Source: Lentibacillus halodurans (GTDB lineage Bacteria > Bacillota > Bacilli > Bacillales > Amphibacillaceae). From it: a stretch of 64,000 nucleotides of DNA. Below the pieces are notes generated by a model. The model ran no database searches. It saw only the letters and a program-made list of their open reading frames with translations, and was not told the origin of the DNA. Below, piece by piece: positions 25,479 to 34,244 of the stretch (its first letter is position 1; every line of letters starts with the position of its first letter). The DNA lies in contig NZ_FOJW01000002.1 of the NCBI RefSeq assembly GCF_900112045.1, positions 284,419 to 348,418 of the forward strand, written 5' to 3'. The position numbers were made by a program, and so were the translations under genes.

Positions 25479-26248
25479 CAGGAACAGCATTAATGCTGCC
25501 AAAAAGAGAAGGGAAGCCAAGGAATAAAGGCTTAACGATTTTAATCGATAATGGTGCTCCTATCAACCTATTCATGGATACCATCCGCAGTGCCAGTAAG
25601 TATATTGATCTTGTTAAGTTCGGCTGGGGCACATCACTTGTAACTCATTTTCTGTGGCAAAAGATCGATTATTTACGTGAACATGACATTGAATTCTTTT
25701 TTGGCGGAACGTTATTTGAAAAATTTTTGGCTCAGGACAAAGTTGAGGCGTTTTATGACTACTGCAAAACCTATCATTGTCATTATGTTGAAATTTCTAA
25801 CGGAACCGTATCGATTTCCAATCATAAAAAAGCACGCTTCATTGAAGCATTCACACATGATTTTACCGTTTTGAGTGAAGTTGGAAATAAAGATGTTTCA
25901 TCAGCTGACCATCAGGACTCCAGCGAGTGGCTGGAAAACATTCAGGAGGATCTGGAGGCAGGGGCAGCAAAAGTCATAACGGAGGCAAGAGAAAGTGGTA
26001 CGAGTGGAATATGCCGGGAAGACGGAAACATTCGCCTGGATATTTTTCAGCCAATTATTGATTCAAATATTCCGATCGAAAGGCTTATTTTTGAAGCACC
26101 GACGAAAAAGCTGCAAACGTATTTTATTCAGCAGGCAGGATCGAATGTCAACCTTGCCAATATTGCCTTATCAGATGTCATTTCAGTTGAGACTTTGCGT
26201 TTGGGTTTACGTTCCGATACGTTTGATCTTGAGGATAAAAAAGTTTAA
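25475..26248 (+). CDS. comA: phosphosulfolactate synthase
   Basis: ComA/YitC family TIM-barrel enzyme, 257 residues, that adds sulfite to phosphoenolpyruvate. Landmarks: LTILIDNGAPINLF near residue 20, IDLVKFGWGTSLV near residue 45, FFFGGTLFEKF near residue 75, YVEISNGTVSIS near residue 105, and VITEARESGTSGIC near residue 167. It is coupled to comB by ATGA and followed by a VOC protein. In B. subtilis the yitC gene is sporulation-specific, and this locus is likely expressed late in the mother cell; I could not find a convincing sigma-E box. Confidence 0.92.
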   Translation: MTGTALMLPKREGKPRNKGLTILIDNGAPINLFMDTIRSASKYIDLVKFGWGTSLVTHFLWQKIDYLREHDIEFFFGGTLFEKFLAQDKVEAFYDYCKTYHCHYVEISNGTVSISNHKKARFIEAFTHDFTVLSEVGNKDVSSADHQDSSEWLENIQEDLEAGAAKVITEARESGTSGICREDGNIRLDIFQPIIDSNIPIERLIFEAPTKKLQTYFIQQAGSNVNLANIALSDVISVETLRLGLRSDTFDLEDKKV

Positions 26249-26267
26249 TAAATTAAGGGGGATTTAC

Positions 26268-26666
26268 ATGCGAAATACAAATAAAGTGTTTCATTTAGCA
26301 ATTCCTTGTAAGGAACTGGATGAAACCGTAGAATTTTATGAAAAACTTGGATGCAAACTTGCCAGAAGGTATTATGATCGGGTAACATTTGATTTTTTCG
26401 GTGACCAGGTTGTATGTCATTTAAGTCCGGAAAATATTGATGAACAGCCAAAAATGTACCCGCGTCATTTTGGGATTACGTTTTTGGATAAGGACGAATA
26501 TGATCAGACGTTGGAATTTGCAACCAGTCAAGAACTTCCGTTTTTTAAAAAGCCAATGGTACGATTTGAAGGAAAGCAGGAAGAGCATATGACGTTTTTC
26601 CTGATCGATCCGGCTAATAATCTGCTGGAATTTAAATATTATCACGATATTGATATGGTTTATTAG
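26268..26666 (+). CDS. VOC/glyoxalase-fold protein
   Basis: A 132-residue vicinal-oxygen-chelate protein from ATG 26268 behind AAGGGGGA; a longer frame through comA is a shadow. It has two beta-alpha-beta3 modules: VFHLAIPCKELDETVEFYEKLG, then HFGITFLDKDEYD and the C-terminal FFLIDPANNLLEFKYY. The metal-ligand positions (His in FHLAI, His in RHFGIT, Glu in LLEFKY) are present. It is the third gene of the sulfolactate operon and may act on sulfolactate or sulfopyruvate; its reaction is not known. Confidence 0.85.
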   Translation: MRNTNKVFHLAIPCKELDETVEFYEKLGCKLARRYYDRVTFDFFGDQVVCHLSPENIDEQPKMYPRHFGITFLDKDEYDQTLEFATSQELPFFKKPMVRFEGKQEEHMTFFLIDPANNLLEFKYYHDIDMVY

Positions 26667-26694
26667 CTGATAAGCGCATGGCAGCTGGAATAAT

Positions 26695-26740
26695 AAAAAA
26701 GAGAACAGACAACGGGCAATACTAATCTGTTCTCTTTTTT
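26695..26740. terminator. bidirectional terminator
   Basis: AAAAAAGAGAACAGA and TCTGTTCTCTTTTTT form a 15-bp stem with a 16-nt loop, between convergent genes. Confidence 0.92.
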
Positions 26741-26782
26741 GATTATGAAGCTGAATTGTGATTATTCAAGCTGGTCCAGCCT

Positions 26783-27295
26783 TTATCTGTCCTCTGCCTT
26801 ACTCTGATGCAAGGGAGGAGGAACCAGCCAGCCTTTCTCTTTATTAAGTCTGAGAACTTTTGCCCCGAGAGTTGCTTTTTGTGTATGGAATTGACCGAAC
26901 ATCATGGCAATGTCTTCCCGTGTTGCTTCACCGATTATTTTACTGCATGACACTAACCCTGCAGCAATTTCACCTGATAGAGCAACTGCAATTTCCGGGT
27001 CTTGAAAACGTGCTCCGGGCGGAATATTTTCCAAAGCAGCTTTCGGACGTTCCGCGGGTGTTGGCGGCAGACCGACGCCATTATCTTTTAAGAGTGTTTC
27101 AACCTGTTCAATCTGTTGCCGCGCAGTTTGAATTGTTTCTTCAAGCAATTTCCGCAGATCTTCATCGCCGGCATGGTTTAGATGTGTTTGGTTACCTGCA
27201 ACCATGCCCTTCGCTGCTGTCAGAAAAGTCCATGTTCCGAAGACTTCACCATAGTGCATTGGTTCATCTTTAGGATTACCGCTTAATACTCCCAT
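26783..27295 (-). CDS. DUF3231 family protein, copy 1
   Basis: A 170-residue helical protein of the DUF3231 group, which in Bacillaceae occurs among spore-coat and ferritin-like proteins. Start MGVLSGNPKDEPMHYGEVF at 27295 behind GGAGG; twelve additional upstream codons of the open frame are dropped. It has the family centre LPPTPAERPK...IPPGARFQDPEIA near residue 80 and the C-terminal GWLVPPPL. A paralogue with the same layout lies at 29933-30433, so the two may come from a local duplication followed by insertion of YitT and MFS genes. Confidence 0.82.
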   Translation of the reverse strand: MGVLSGNPKDEPMHYGEVFGTWTFLTAAKGMVAGNQTHLNHAGDEDLRKLLEETIQTARQQIEQVETLLKDNGVGLPPTPAERPKAALENIPPGARFQDPEIAVALSGEIAAGLVSCSKIIGEATREDIAMMFGQFHTQKATLGAKVLRLNKEKGWLVPPPLHQSKAEDR

Positions 27296-27395
27296 TGTCA
27301 ACCTCCTAAATAAATCCTTTATTCGTAACATCCTTCCGCTATTAGATTACCCCGCTTTCGTTGATCCCATTCAGAAAAACTTGCTCAAAAACGTG

Positions 27396-27601
27396 TTATT
27401 GTTCCTGTGTGATATGAAAATGATGATCTTGCAGGTTGCCCACTATTTGCTCATTTGAAATTTTCTTGTCATCATATTCAACTTTAAATTCGCCGTCAAC
27501 TGTATCTGCTCTAACGCGTTCGATGCCTTCTAACTGGTTTTAGGATTTGCTCAATTTCTGAAGGGCATCCTGGATCTTGCTTGTTCATTAGCCATAGTCA
27601 T
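27396..27601 (-). pseudogene. heavy-metal-associated (HMA)-like protein, frameshifted
   Basis: On the minus strand, ATG at 27601 leads to CPSEIEQILK, and a different frame continues with QLEGIERVRADTVDGEFKVE, YDDKKISNEQIVGNL and ends at TAA 27396. This is the order of a 65-70 residue HMA/CopZ-type fold, split by a frameshift near 27535. The usual CxxC metal site is not intact. Confidence 0.55.
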
Positions 27602-27731
27602 TACTTAAAAAAGCCTTCTCTAACTTTCATATTTCATTCATGAATATCATTGACATCGAATAAGCATAAGGGAAAGTTGTCCAAACCAGGAACGGTAATG
27701 AAAAATGTTTGGTCCTATTCAGGAGGAACCC

Positions 27732-28346
27732 ATGAAACTATTCATGAAAAAATGTGGACTGGTAGTAGCGGGAGGAGCTCTGCAAGGATTTGGCATGGGA
27801 CTGTTTTTATTTCCTCAAGCCATTCCATCCGGTGGTGCAGGCGGAATAGCGGTACTATTAAATCATTGGTTTAACATTAGTATGGGACCCTCTCTTTGGA
27901 TCGTTAATTTTACTATGCTGATGCTTGGCGTACAGTATTTGGGGAAGCGATTTGCGTTATGGACCTTTGTCGGCATTACGATGACGTCTTTGTCAATTGA
28001 TTTTTTTGAGAGTACTTTTCCAATCGTTCACAGGAACCTTTTATTGGATCTTGTCATTGGTTCTGTTTTCCTTGGGACCGGAATTGGCATTCTTATGCGC
28101 CAGGGTGTTTCCAATGGAGGAGTAGGCGTCGTTGCCTTCATGATCTCTCACGGAAGAAATATTTTGCCGGGGAAACCTTTATTTTTCATAAACATCTCCA
28201 TCTTCTTCGTAACAGCGGCTGTTATCAGCTGGGAGATCGTTATTCTGGCACTGATCAGTCAATGGATTTCCACCACGATGGTTGATCTTGTATACCGCCT
28301 TGATTTTTATCATGTTTATACATTAAGCTGGCGGAAAAAAACATAA
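27732..28346 (+). CDS. YitT family membrane protein lacking the C-terminal domain
   Basis: A 204-residue protein from ATG 27732 (RBS AGGAGG) with five or six membrane segments. FLFPQAIPSGGAGGIAVLLNHWF near residue 25 and GTGIGILMRQGVSNGGVGVVAF near residue 115 are the duplicated YitT (DUF161) motifs. Typical YitT proteins are about 280-290 residues with a DUF2179 cytosolic domain; here the protein stops after the membrane part. Function of the family is unknown. Confidence 0.8.
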   Translation: MKLFMKKCGLVVAGGALQGFGMGLFLFPQAIPSGGAGGIAVLLNHWFNISMGPSLWIVNFTMLMLGVQYLGKRFALWTFVGITMTSLSIDFFESTFPIVHRNLLLDLVIGSVFLGTGIGILMRQGVSNGGVGVVAFMISHGRNILPGKPLFFINISIFFVTAAVISWEIVILALISQWISTTMVDLVYRLDFYHVYTLSWRKKT

Positions 28347-28354
28347 TGCTTATG

Positions 28355-29593
28355 CTATAAATAGTTATATCTGACAGGTGTGTTTTTATTCTCCTTTCCA
28401 TCTTTTCCTTTCACACGTATCAGAAGTAAAACAAGGATTCCGACGATTAGCGTAAATACTGCAAGCGAAATAAACATGCCGGTTCTCGACCAGTCCATTA
28501 ATCGTGAAAATACCGGGGGTCCTGCTGCAACACCAAGGAACCGGACAGACCCATATAAAGACGTGACAAATCCACGTCGCTCTTTTTTAACGGCCCCGGT
28601 GATGATGCTGTTGACACATGGCAGCACCAAACCTGCCCCAACACTGCTGATACCAAGCACGGCAAGGAATGGGACAAGCTTTTCGAAAAAAACGAGCGAA
28701 CCATATGAAATCGTCATGAGGACAAACCCGATGACAGCTATTTTCTTCATTTTCTCCAGATTCTTGCCGATTTTGCTGCCGGTAATATAAGAGGTTGTGA
28801 CCATAATAAGCAAAGGGATGGCTAAAATAAGCCCCTTGATGACACCATCAATATGATATTTTTGCTCCAAAACATCTGATAAGAAGAACAGAATGCCAAA
28901 CAGGGTGAATAAACATGCTCCGCCGGCAAGATAGGTTGTAAATAGCCATCTTCCTTCTTGTTTAAATACATTTAACAAGCCATGGACATATTTGCCAAAT
29001 GGGGGTGGAGCCTGGCGGTTGCTTTTTTCTTTAACAAAAATCCAGACAAGCAGAATGGCGATTACACAAACGGCAGGGAAAGCAAAAAATACAGCATACC
29101 AAACCATTAAGCCCAAAAGTGATCCCAATATGGGTGATAACACTTTTCCCAGCCCGTTTGATGCTTCGAATATTCCAAGTACACGGCTTTGTTCGCTGCC
29201 TTTAAACAAGTCACCGGTCAGTGCCATTGCGATTGGTGCGGTTCCGGCTGCTCCGATGCCCTGCAGCGTCCTCCCAATTAAAATCCATACATAGGAATGG
29301 GAAAAAGTGGCTGCACCAAACCCTGCCAAAAGTCCTCCAAGTCCATATAATATTAAGGACGGCAGAATAACGATTTTTCTGGAAAAGCGGTCGGAAAGGT
29401 ATCCGACAAACGGAATAAATATGGCTCCAGCGATCGAGAAAACCGTAATGGTCAGACTAACTTGCATTTGAGATAAATTTAAGGCGGATTTCATGGCCGG
29501 AAAAATAGGAATTAACATGGAATTTCCCAGCGTCATAATTAATGGAATGGAACCGATTGCAGTTATCGTCATGCTTTTATTGTTTGATGCCAC
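28355..29593 (-). CDS. MFS multidrug-type exporter
   Basis: A 12-segment major facilitator of 412 residues, GTG start behind GGGAG. Motif [15 protein letters not shown] is near residue 65, and the motif-C-like [15 protein letters not shown], characteristic of drug:H+ antiporters, is near residue 148. The C-terminal half begins near residue 220. No regulator gene sits next to it. It converges with the YitT-like gene, whose stop lies 8 bp away, without an obvious terminator in between. Confidence 0.87.
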   Translation of the reverse strand: MASNNKSMTITAIGSIPLIMTLGNSMLIPIFPAMKSALNLSQMQVSLTITVFSIAGAIFIPFVGYLSDRFSRKIVILPSLILYGLGGLLAGFGAATFSHSYVWILIGRTLQGIGAAGTAPIAMALTGDLFKGSEQSRVLGIFEASNGLGKVLSPILGSLLGLMVWYAVFFAFPAVCVIAILLVWIFVKEKSNRQAPPPFGKYVHGLLNVFKQEGRWLFTTYLAGGACLFTLFGILFFLSDVLEQKYHIDGVIKGLILAIPLLIMVTTSYITGSKIGKNLEKMKKIAVIGFVLMTISYGSLVFFEKLVPFLAVLGISSVGAGLVLPCVNSIITGAVKKERRGFVTSLYGSVRFLGVAAGPPVFSRLMDWSRTGMFISLAVFTLIVGILVLLLIRVKGKDGKENKNTPVRYNYL

Positions 29594-29625
29594 GTTCTCT
29601 CACTCCCAGACACTCATTTAATCTC

Positions 29626-29942
29626 GCATGTAACAGGCAGTAAAATTTTCACTTCAAATTTGAGGATAAAGCAGGAAAGCTGACAGAGGATTAACTGTCA
29701 GGCGGCTAAGTTCGTCACGCGCTATGTGTCGTAAAGGTCCGATTCGGTTCAACTAACATTCAGCGGAAAATACGTCCGCTGAATGAAGTTTCACTTTATC
29801 CCGCCATAACAGGCAGTAAGTTCCCGCATTAAAGTTGTAGAAGGACTGAAAAAGCGCAGGAAACAACTGCCTGTAAAGGTCCGATTCGGTTCAACTAACA
29901 TTCAGCGGAAAATACGTCCGCTGAATGAAGTTTCACTTTATG
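29626..29942. repeat. dispersed repeat cluster with two perfect 69-bp copies
   Basis: The 69 bases at 29731-29799 recur exactly at 29873-29941, a period of 142 bp. Each copy contains GTAAAGGTCCGATTCGG, a perfect 11-bp hairpin (CATTCAGCGGA/TCCGCTGAATG) and TTTCACTTTAT. Motifs TAACAGGCAGTAA at 29626 and 29807 mark unit boundaries. Related sequence occurs at the right edge of the window (63880-64000). Confidence 0.88.
29757..29785. repeat. hairpin core of the repeat, first copy
   Basis: CATTCAGCGGA and TCCGCTGAATG pair perfectly across a 7-nt loop. The same hairpin recurs at 29899-29927. No T-tract adjoins it directly, so it is not a standard terminator. Confidence 0.8.
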
Positions 29943-30433
29943 TTAATGGGCGGGGGTACGATCCAGCCTTTTTCTTTTGTGATCGTTAAAAGTTTACTTT
30001 CATACTCAGCTTTTTGTGTATGGAATTCACCAATCATTGTTATGATGTCTTCTCTGATTGAAATGCCCATCATATAGCTGCACAGTATTCGTCCTGTGAT
30101 CATTTCTTTTTGAACGAGTCCGGCAATTTCATCATCATGAAAACGAGCTCCGGCAGGGATATCCTGTACTTCCACATTCGGACGGTCAGGCGGGGCAGGC
30201 GGAAGCCGTATACCCGTTTCTTTTAAAATGGTTTCAACCTGCTGCTCTTCCTGTGTAAAGCTATTTTCCAAAAGGTCTTCCAAAAACGTTTTTAAATCAT
30301 GATCACCAGTATGATTGATCAAAACCTGCAAAGTTACTAACGTTGCTTTTGTGCTGTATAAGTAGGACCAGAGATGAAAAACCTCTCCGGAATGGAATGG
30401 CTCCTCTTGTGGTTTACCGTCTAAGATTCCCAT
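29933..30433 (-). CDS. DUF3231 family protein, copy 2
   Basis: A 166-residue paralogue of the protein at 26783-27295: MGILDGKPQEEPFHSGEVFHLW, LPPAPPDRPN, IPAGARFHDDEIA and GWIVPPP occur in the same order. RBS GGGAGTG precedes the ATG. Its last codons, Lys and the TGA stop, lie inside the conserved TCACTTTAT edge of the dispersed repeat, so the repeat has replaced the original 3' end. Probably spore-associated by family; function unknown. Confidence 0.82.
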   Translation of the reverse strand: MGILDGKPQEEPFHSGEVFHLWSYLYSTKATLVTLQVLINHTGDHDLKTFLEDLLENSFTQEEQQVETILKETGIRLPPAPPDRPNVEVQDIPAGARFHDDEIAGLVQKEMITGRILCSYMMGISIREDIITMIGEFHTQKAEYESKLLTITKEKGWIVPPPINIK

Positions 30434-30544
30434 GACATGACACTCCCTTCATGTATTCTGGGTTTAGTTTTCCTTAAAAGATGAAAATTATGTTCATCTT
30501 TAAATATACGGGTACGCTGCTTCCGTTATCTATTACGGAAATGT

Positions 30545-30575
30545 TAAAAGGCTTATGGAGATGCTCCATAAGCCT
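30545..30575 (-). terminator. terminator of the yjcZ-type gene
   Basis: AGGCTTATGGAG and CTCCATAAGCCT form a perfect 12-bp stem with a 3-nt loop, with TTTT following on the minus strand. Confidence 0.75.
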
Positions 30576-30634
30576 CACTTGATAAAAACAAGCGTGTTTC
30601 GAAAAAAGACTTGCGATGAAAAGCCTCCTTCAGC

Positions 30635-30757
30635 TTAGTAGCCACCGCCGAAGCCTCCATAGCCGCCACCAACGTAGGCACTGCCAACGATGATGAGCAG
30701 AATGAACAATACAACAATCAGGGCAAAGCCACCGCCCCCTGCATATCCTGCACTCAT
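30635..30757 (-). CDS. yjcZ: YjcZ family sporulation mini-protein 1
   Basis: A 40-residue protein: short Gly-rich head ([10 protein letters not shown]), the family membrane helix [19 protein letters not shown], then a Gly/Tyr tail. The start at 30757 lies behind AAGGAGGTG; the longer open frame on this strand has no site. Members are made in sporulating Bacillus; the exact function is unknown. A sigma-K-type promoter lies upstream. Confidence 0.9.
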   Translation of the reverse strand: MSAGYAGGGGFALIVVLFILLIIVGSAYVGGGYGGFGGGY

Positions 30758-30787
30758 TAAAAAGCACCTCCTTACCATGGATAGTGT

Positions 30788-30814
30788 TATACTATGCATG
30801 AATGAATCCATAGT
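30788..30814 (-). promoter_or_regulatory. sigma-K-type promoter of yjcZ-type gene
   Basis: On the minus strand, AC (30814-30813), 16 nt, then CATAGTATA (30796-30788) fits the mother-cell sigma-K pattern AC-N16-CATANNNTA exactly. The start codon is about 30 bp downstream of the -10. Confidence 0.65.
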
Positions 30815-30850
30815 GTGGACAGAGGAAGCTTTATGTTTAAAAAACATCAA

Positions 30851-31360
30851 ATATCATCACATGTACCATATTATGAATGGTTGAAAAATCAGCAGGATGT
30901 CATCCTGGCTTTAATGATTCTAGTTTTATGATAACGAAAACATTTGTATGCTCACTCATAAAAAGGGGTCATATTGACAGCAAAGGGCGAATAAATATGG
31001 GAAAAATAAATATCTTGAAGCATTAGCATATATGGGGTTGAAGATGCACATCCCAGGGGTCTTCAGTTAACCAGAAATATGCCTTGGATACGAACAATTG
31101 AATAAAGGAATGTCCATTCTGAATCCCGGTTGCGGAACAGGGCATTGCCAAATAACACCAGTGCCGTGTAACACGAGCAGTTAAGTGAAATGTATAATGA
31201 TATACTTGGTATTCCTTTTCGTTATTTATAGAAATATGATGGTGATGCAAACAAATGTAATATACAAAATTATTGGAAAATAGACAAAGTTTTTGTTAAT
31301 ATTTTCACAGAGGTTTTTCCGTTTAATTGTCAAAAAATCTAGTGAGGGGGGAGATTTCTC
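30851..31360. other. long intergenic region with a possible methyltransferase relic
   Basis: No intact gene. On the plus strand about 31080-31180, a stop-bounded frame reads LGYEQLNKGMSILNPGCGTG, which resembles motif I of SAM-dependent methyltransferases (GMxxLDxGCGTG). It has no start and ends after about 30 residues. Confidence 0.35.
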
Positions 31361-31579
31361 ATGGCATCAAGATCCAAATTTCAGGATCCCGGCCTTATTT
31401 TAACAGTAGTTCTGGTTATGTATTCGGCATTTGTATTTGTCTGGTGGCCGACAGATATTTATTGGCTGGGTATTTCACTGGTTGGATGGTTCATGTTCAT
31501 CGGTTTATTTTTCTGGTTTTTGTTAGCCATCGTTTATGTTTTATGGATTGAAAACATTGAAAGAAAAAATGATTCATAG
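31361..31579 (+). CDS. DUF3311 family small membrane protein
   Basis: A 72-residue protein with two membrane helices (about residues 12-30 and 36-62) and the WWPTDIYWLG turn between them. ATG follows GAGGGGGGAG. Small DUF3311 proteins regularly precede a sodium:solute symporter gene (yhjC-yhjB in B. subtilis), as here, and are probably accessory subunits. It lies 30 bp before the symporter. Confidence 0.85.
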   Translation: MASRSKFQDPGLILTVVLVMYSAFVFVWWPTDIYWLGISLVGWFMFIGLFFWFLLAIVYVLWIENIERKNDS

Positions 31580-31609
31580 AAGTCGTAATAAAGAAGGAGG
31601 ACATGTCGT

Positions 31610-33046
31610 ATGCAAGTAACTGAAACGATTATTCTGCTAATCTATTTGGTCGTTATGACAGTTATCGGAATATATTTTTACAGACGAGCACGGCAGTCGG
31701 AAGCTGATTATTTTACTGCCGGAAAGAGCATTAATACCTTTGTTGGGGCATTTGCCATTTTTGCTGCAGTTGCAAGCTCCAGTTCTCTGATGGGGGCAGT
31801 CGGGTCTGGGGTAGCGTTAGGTGTGCCGTACTTTTTCACATATGCGTTTGGTGTTATCGCGATTCTTCCTTTCTCAATGTTTCTCGTTTCCGGCCAAATT
31901 CGCCGGTCAGGTGTGAAAACGCTGCCAGAATTTTTCAAACAGCGGTTCGGGAAATCGGTACAAATTGTGGCTGCTGCTGTAGTCGTCATCGGCATGACAT
32001 TTTATATGGTACCGCAGTTAACAGCTTCCGGGCTGATTGGCTCGCATGTACTGGGCATTGATTACGTGACTGCTGTCATCATTTTAGGTCTGGGATTTAC
32101 ACTTTATGCTGCATTGGGCGGAATGTGGGCGATTACGTATACCGATCTGATTCAGGGTGCTATTATGCTAATAGGAATTGTTATCCTGGCATTATTTATA
32201 TTGGTTGACCATAATGGTGTTGTGTCACTGATCAATGATGCAATGGCGGTGGATCCGGCATTTGGTGATATCACGCAGCCATGGATGTCTTATTTCGGTT
32301 TGTTTATCGCGTTTTTATGGTTTGGAATCATTTCACCATCTGTGGTGATGCGTAATTTTGCTTCCCGTGATGCCAAAACAGCCCGCCGTACCGCCATGTG
32401 GGCATGCCTGATTTATTTAACATTATTTATAGCTGGATTTTTTGTTACAGCTGCAGGAGCAAGCATGGGAATTATTGATACACTCGATAACACGGATATG
32501 ATTTTTGTCTCGGTTATAGAGCAATATCTTCCTGCCATTCTGGGAGGGATCATGCTTGCCGGTCTGATGGCGGCAATTATGTCGTCTGCTGATGCGATGC
32601 TTTTGGCCATTTCAGCTGGTATTGCTCATGATATTTACAAGGAACATATTAATCCGAAAGCGAATGAACGTTTTGTAACTGGTCTTGGGTTAGTGGTCAT
32701 GATTATTGCCAGTATCGCTGGTATCCTGATTGCGATTGATCCGCCTGGATTGATTGCGATTATGGTCGGCTGGGTCGGCGGATTTCTTTTATCGGCCTTT
32801 GGATTTCCAATTGTTCTTGGTATATGGTGGAAACGAGCCAATACGATGGGGGCATTGACAGGTATGGTTGGCGGTTCTATTGTATTTCTTGTCCTAATTA
32901 TCGGTCAGTGGCTGCCAACCAATGCTGAACCGATTATCGCAGCACCTGTGTCATTGATTCTGATGATTGTCGTCAGTTTAATGACCGAACCGCCATCACA
33001 AGAGATTCAGGCAAGGGTAGATCACTATCATACTCATTTGGAATAG
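31610..33046 (+). CDS. sodium:solute symporter (SSS family, YhjB-like)
   Basis: LeuT-fold symporter of 478 residues and about 13 membrane segments. TM1 region YLVVMTVIGIYFYRRARQSEADYFTAGKS is near residue 12, the sodium-site GAVGSGVALGVPYFF near residue 63, YAALGGMWAITYTDLIQG near residue 163 and LMAAIMSSADAMLLAISAGIAHDIY near residue 322. The substrate is unknown; relatives carry carboxylates, amino acids or proline. Strong RBS AAGAAGGAGGA. Confidence 0.92.
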   Translation: MQVTETIILLIYLVVMTVIGIYFYRRARQSEADYFTAGKSINTFVGAFAIFAAVASSSSLMGAVGSGVALGVPYFFTYAFGVIAILPFSMFLVSGQIRRSGVKTLPEFFKQRFGKSVQIVAAAVVVIGMTFYMVPQLTASGLIGSHVLGIDYVTAVIILGLGFTLYAALGGMWAITYTDLIQGAIMLIGIVILALFILVDHNGVVSLINDAMAVDPAFGDITQPWMSYFGLFIAFLWFGIISPSVVMRNFASRDAKTARRTAMWACLIYLTLFIAGFFVTAAGASMGIIDTLDNTDMIFVSVIEQYLPAILGGIMLAGLMAAIMSSADAMLLAISAGIAHDIYKEHINPKANERFVTGLGLVVMIIASIAGILIAIDPPGLIAIMVGWVGGFLLSAFGFPIVLGIWWKRANTMGALTGMVGGSIVFLVLIIGQWLPTNAEPIIAAPVSLILMIVVSLMTEPPSQEIQARVDHYHTHLE

Positions 33047-33064
33047 CAGAAAGAAGAGGTTAGT

Positions 33065-33649
33065 GTGCAATCAAACAATGTGTCCATTAAACTAATCAGG
33101 AATAAAGTCATCGTTTCAGAAAATAATTTATTGAATCATGTTTATAAAGCTGCCGGTTTTAAAGCTCGGCTAAATCGTACAGTAAATGAAAAATATTTAC
33201 AACAACATGCCAAGGTGTGCAAATTAATTTATCATCCATTCTGGCTTGCCAAAACACTGGTTATCGCTGATCGGCCGCCATTTTCGCCACGCGAACAGCC
33301 GAATATGATTTTTGTTGATGCCGTCTCGGGTTACAGGGGGGTGTTTTCCCGAATCCCTCCGATAACAGATCAACAAGTTAATCATGATGACCTTATCCCA
33401 ATGCGCATATCTAATCAGGATGATGCTGTCAGGTATATCAAATATGTCCAGACAAGGCAGATTAACCGCTCATATGTTTTGAAAAAACCGAGACATGAGA
33501 TAAACGAGCTTTTCCTAGTGTATCTACCGCTATGGAAGGTCGTTATTCGGAGCGGACTGGTCAATGAGACGTTCTATATCAATGGAAATACAGGTGAGTC
33601 AGAAAAATTTATGGCGGATCGCTGGGATGGAGGTAAAGACTTACTATAG
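33065..33649 (+). CDS. conserved-looking hypothetical protein linked to the symporter
   Basis: A 194-residue soluble protein with a GTG start behind AAGAGG, 18 bp after the symporter and on the same transcript. It is basic, has no signal peptide or membrane helix, and contains aromatic strands such as LFLVYLPLWKVVI and FYINGNTGESE near the end; the last resembles the beta-hairpin of PepSY-like modules (an observation of form only). I do not recognise the family. It may modulate or accompany the symporter. Confidence 0.7.
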   Translation: MQSNNVSIKLIRNKVIVSENNLLNHVYKAAGFKARLNRTVNEKYLQQHAKVCKLIYHPFWLAKTLVIADRPPFSPREQPNMIFVDAVSGYRGVFSRIPPITDQQVNHDDLIPMRISNQDDAVRYIKYVQTRQINRSYVLKKPRHEINELFLVYLPLWKVVIRSGLVNETFYINGNTGESEKFMADRWDGGKDLL

Positions 33650-33698
33650 ATGTTATGGAATCAGCAGGTCATATTGGAATGAATCATTCATTTAATTC

Positions 33699-33739
33699 GA
33701 AAAGCCGGTTTTCCACATCTGTCGAACACCGGCTTTTTT
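33699..33739 (+). terminator. terminator of the symporter operon
   Basis: GAAAAGCCGGT pairs with ACCGGCTTTTTT across an 18-nt loop, ending in a T-tract. Confidence 0.88.
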
Positions 33740-33779
33740 CTGTCGTCAGAACGTATAAAGAGGATGAACCCACATTTTT

Positions 33780-34244
33780 CTAATCGTCATTTATATCAAT
33801 ATATTCTCTTTCGGATTCTTTTTTTGGAATGACAATTTTCAGTAATCCATCATGAAACGAAGCCTTTGTTTCCCTTTTAAGAATCGGAAATGGCAGTGCA
33901 ATTGTACGTTCTGATTTTTGAAATGATTGTCTTGTATGGCTGTCATTAGTACTGATATTTTTTGCCTCATGGGTGGAAGTACCTTGTGCGGTGATTCGCA
34001 GTTGGTGGCCAACTATTTCCAGTTGGATTTGATCTCGCTTGTATCCTGGCAATTCAGCTGTCACAATTACTTCTGATTCTCGTTCGTCTACATCTACCCA
34101 AAATGGCCGCATTTTAAAGAATGAATTCATTTGCTTGAATGATTCATTGAAAAAAGTGTCCATATGACCCATTAAATCCCTGAATGGCGACATATCAATA
34201 TCAAATCGTCCAGGCTGATTGTTGTTATCTTTTTTTGCGTTCAC
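33780..34244 (-). CDS. Hsp20/alpha-crystallin family small heat-shock protein
   Basis: A 154-residue protein. The GTG at 34244 is chosen (AAGGAG 8 nt upstream); another in-frame GTG at 34251-34253 overlaps the site. The N-terminal region is Phe/Met-rich (MDTFFNESFKQMNSFF). The alpha-crystallin domain spans about residues 48-150: VDVDERESEVIVTAELPGY, QIQLEIVGHQLRI, ERTIALPFPI, FHDGLLKIVIPK. The conserved A-x-x-x-G-L is changed to FHDGLL. It is either an ATP-independent holdase or a CotM/CotP-like spore protein. Confidence 0.88.
   Translation of the reverse strand: MNAKKDNNNQPGRFDIDMSPFRDLMGHMDTFFNESFKQMNSFFKMRPFWVDVDERESEVIVTAELPGYKRDQIQLEIVGHQLRITAQGTSTHEAKNISTNDSHTRQSFQKSERTIALPFPILKRETKASFHDGLLKIVIPKKESEREYIDINDD

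Noticed and set aside
31023..31250. 75-codon minus-strand frame in the intergenic region
   Set aside because: No RBS or motif; the opposite strand carries the better (methyltransferase-like) reading.
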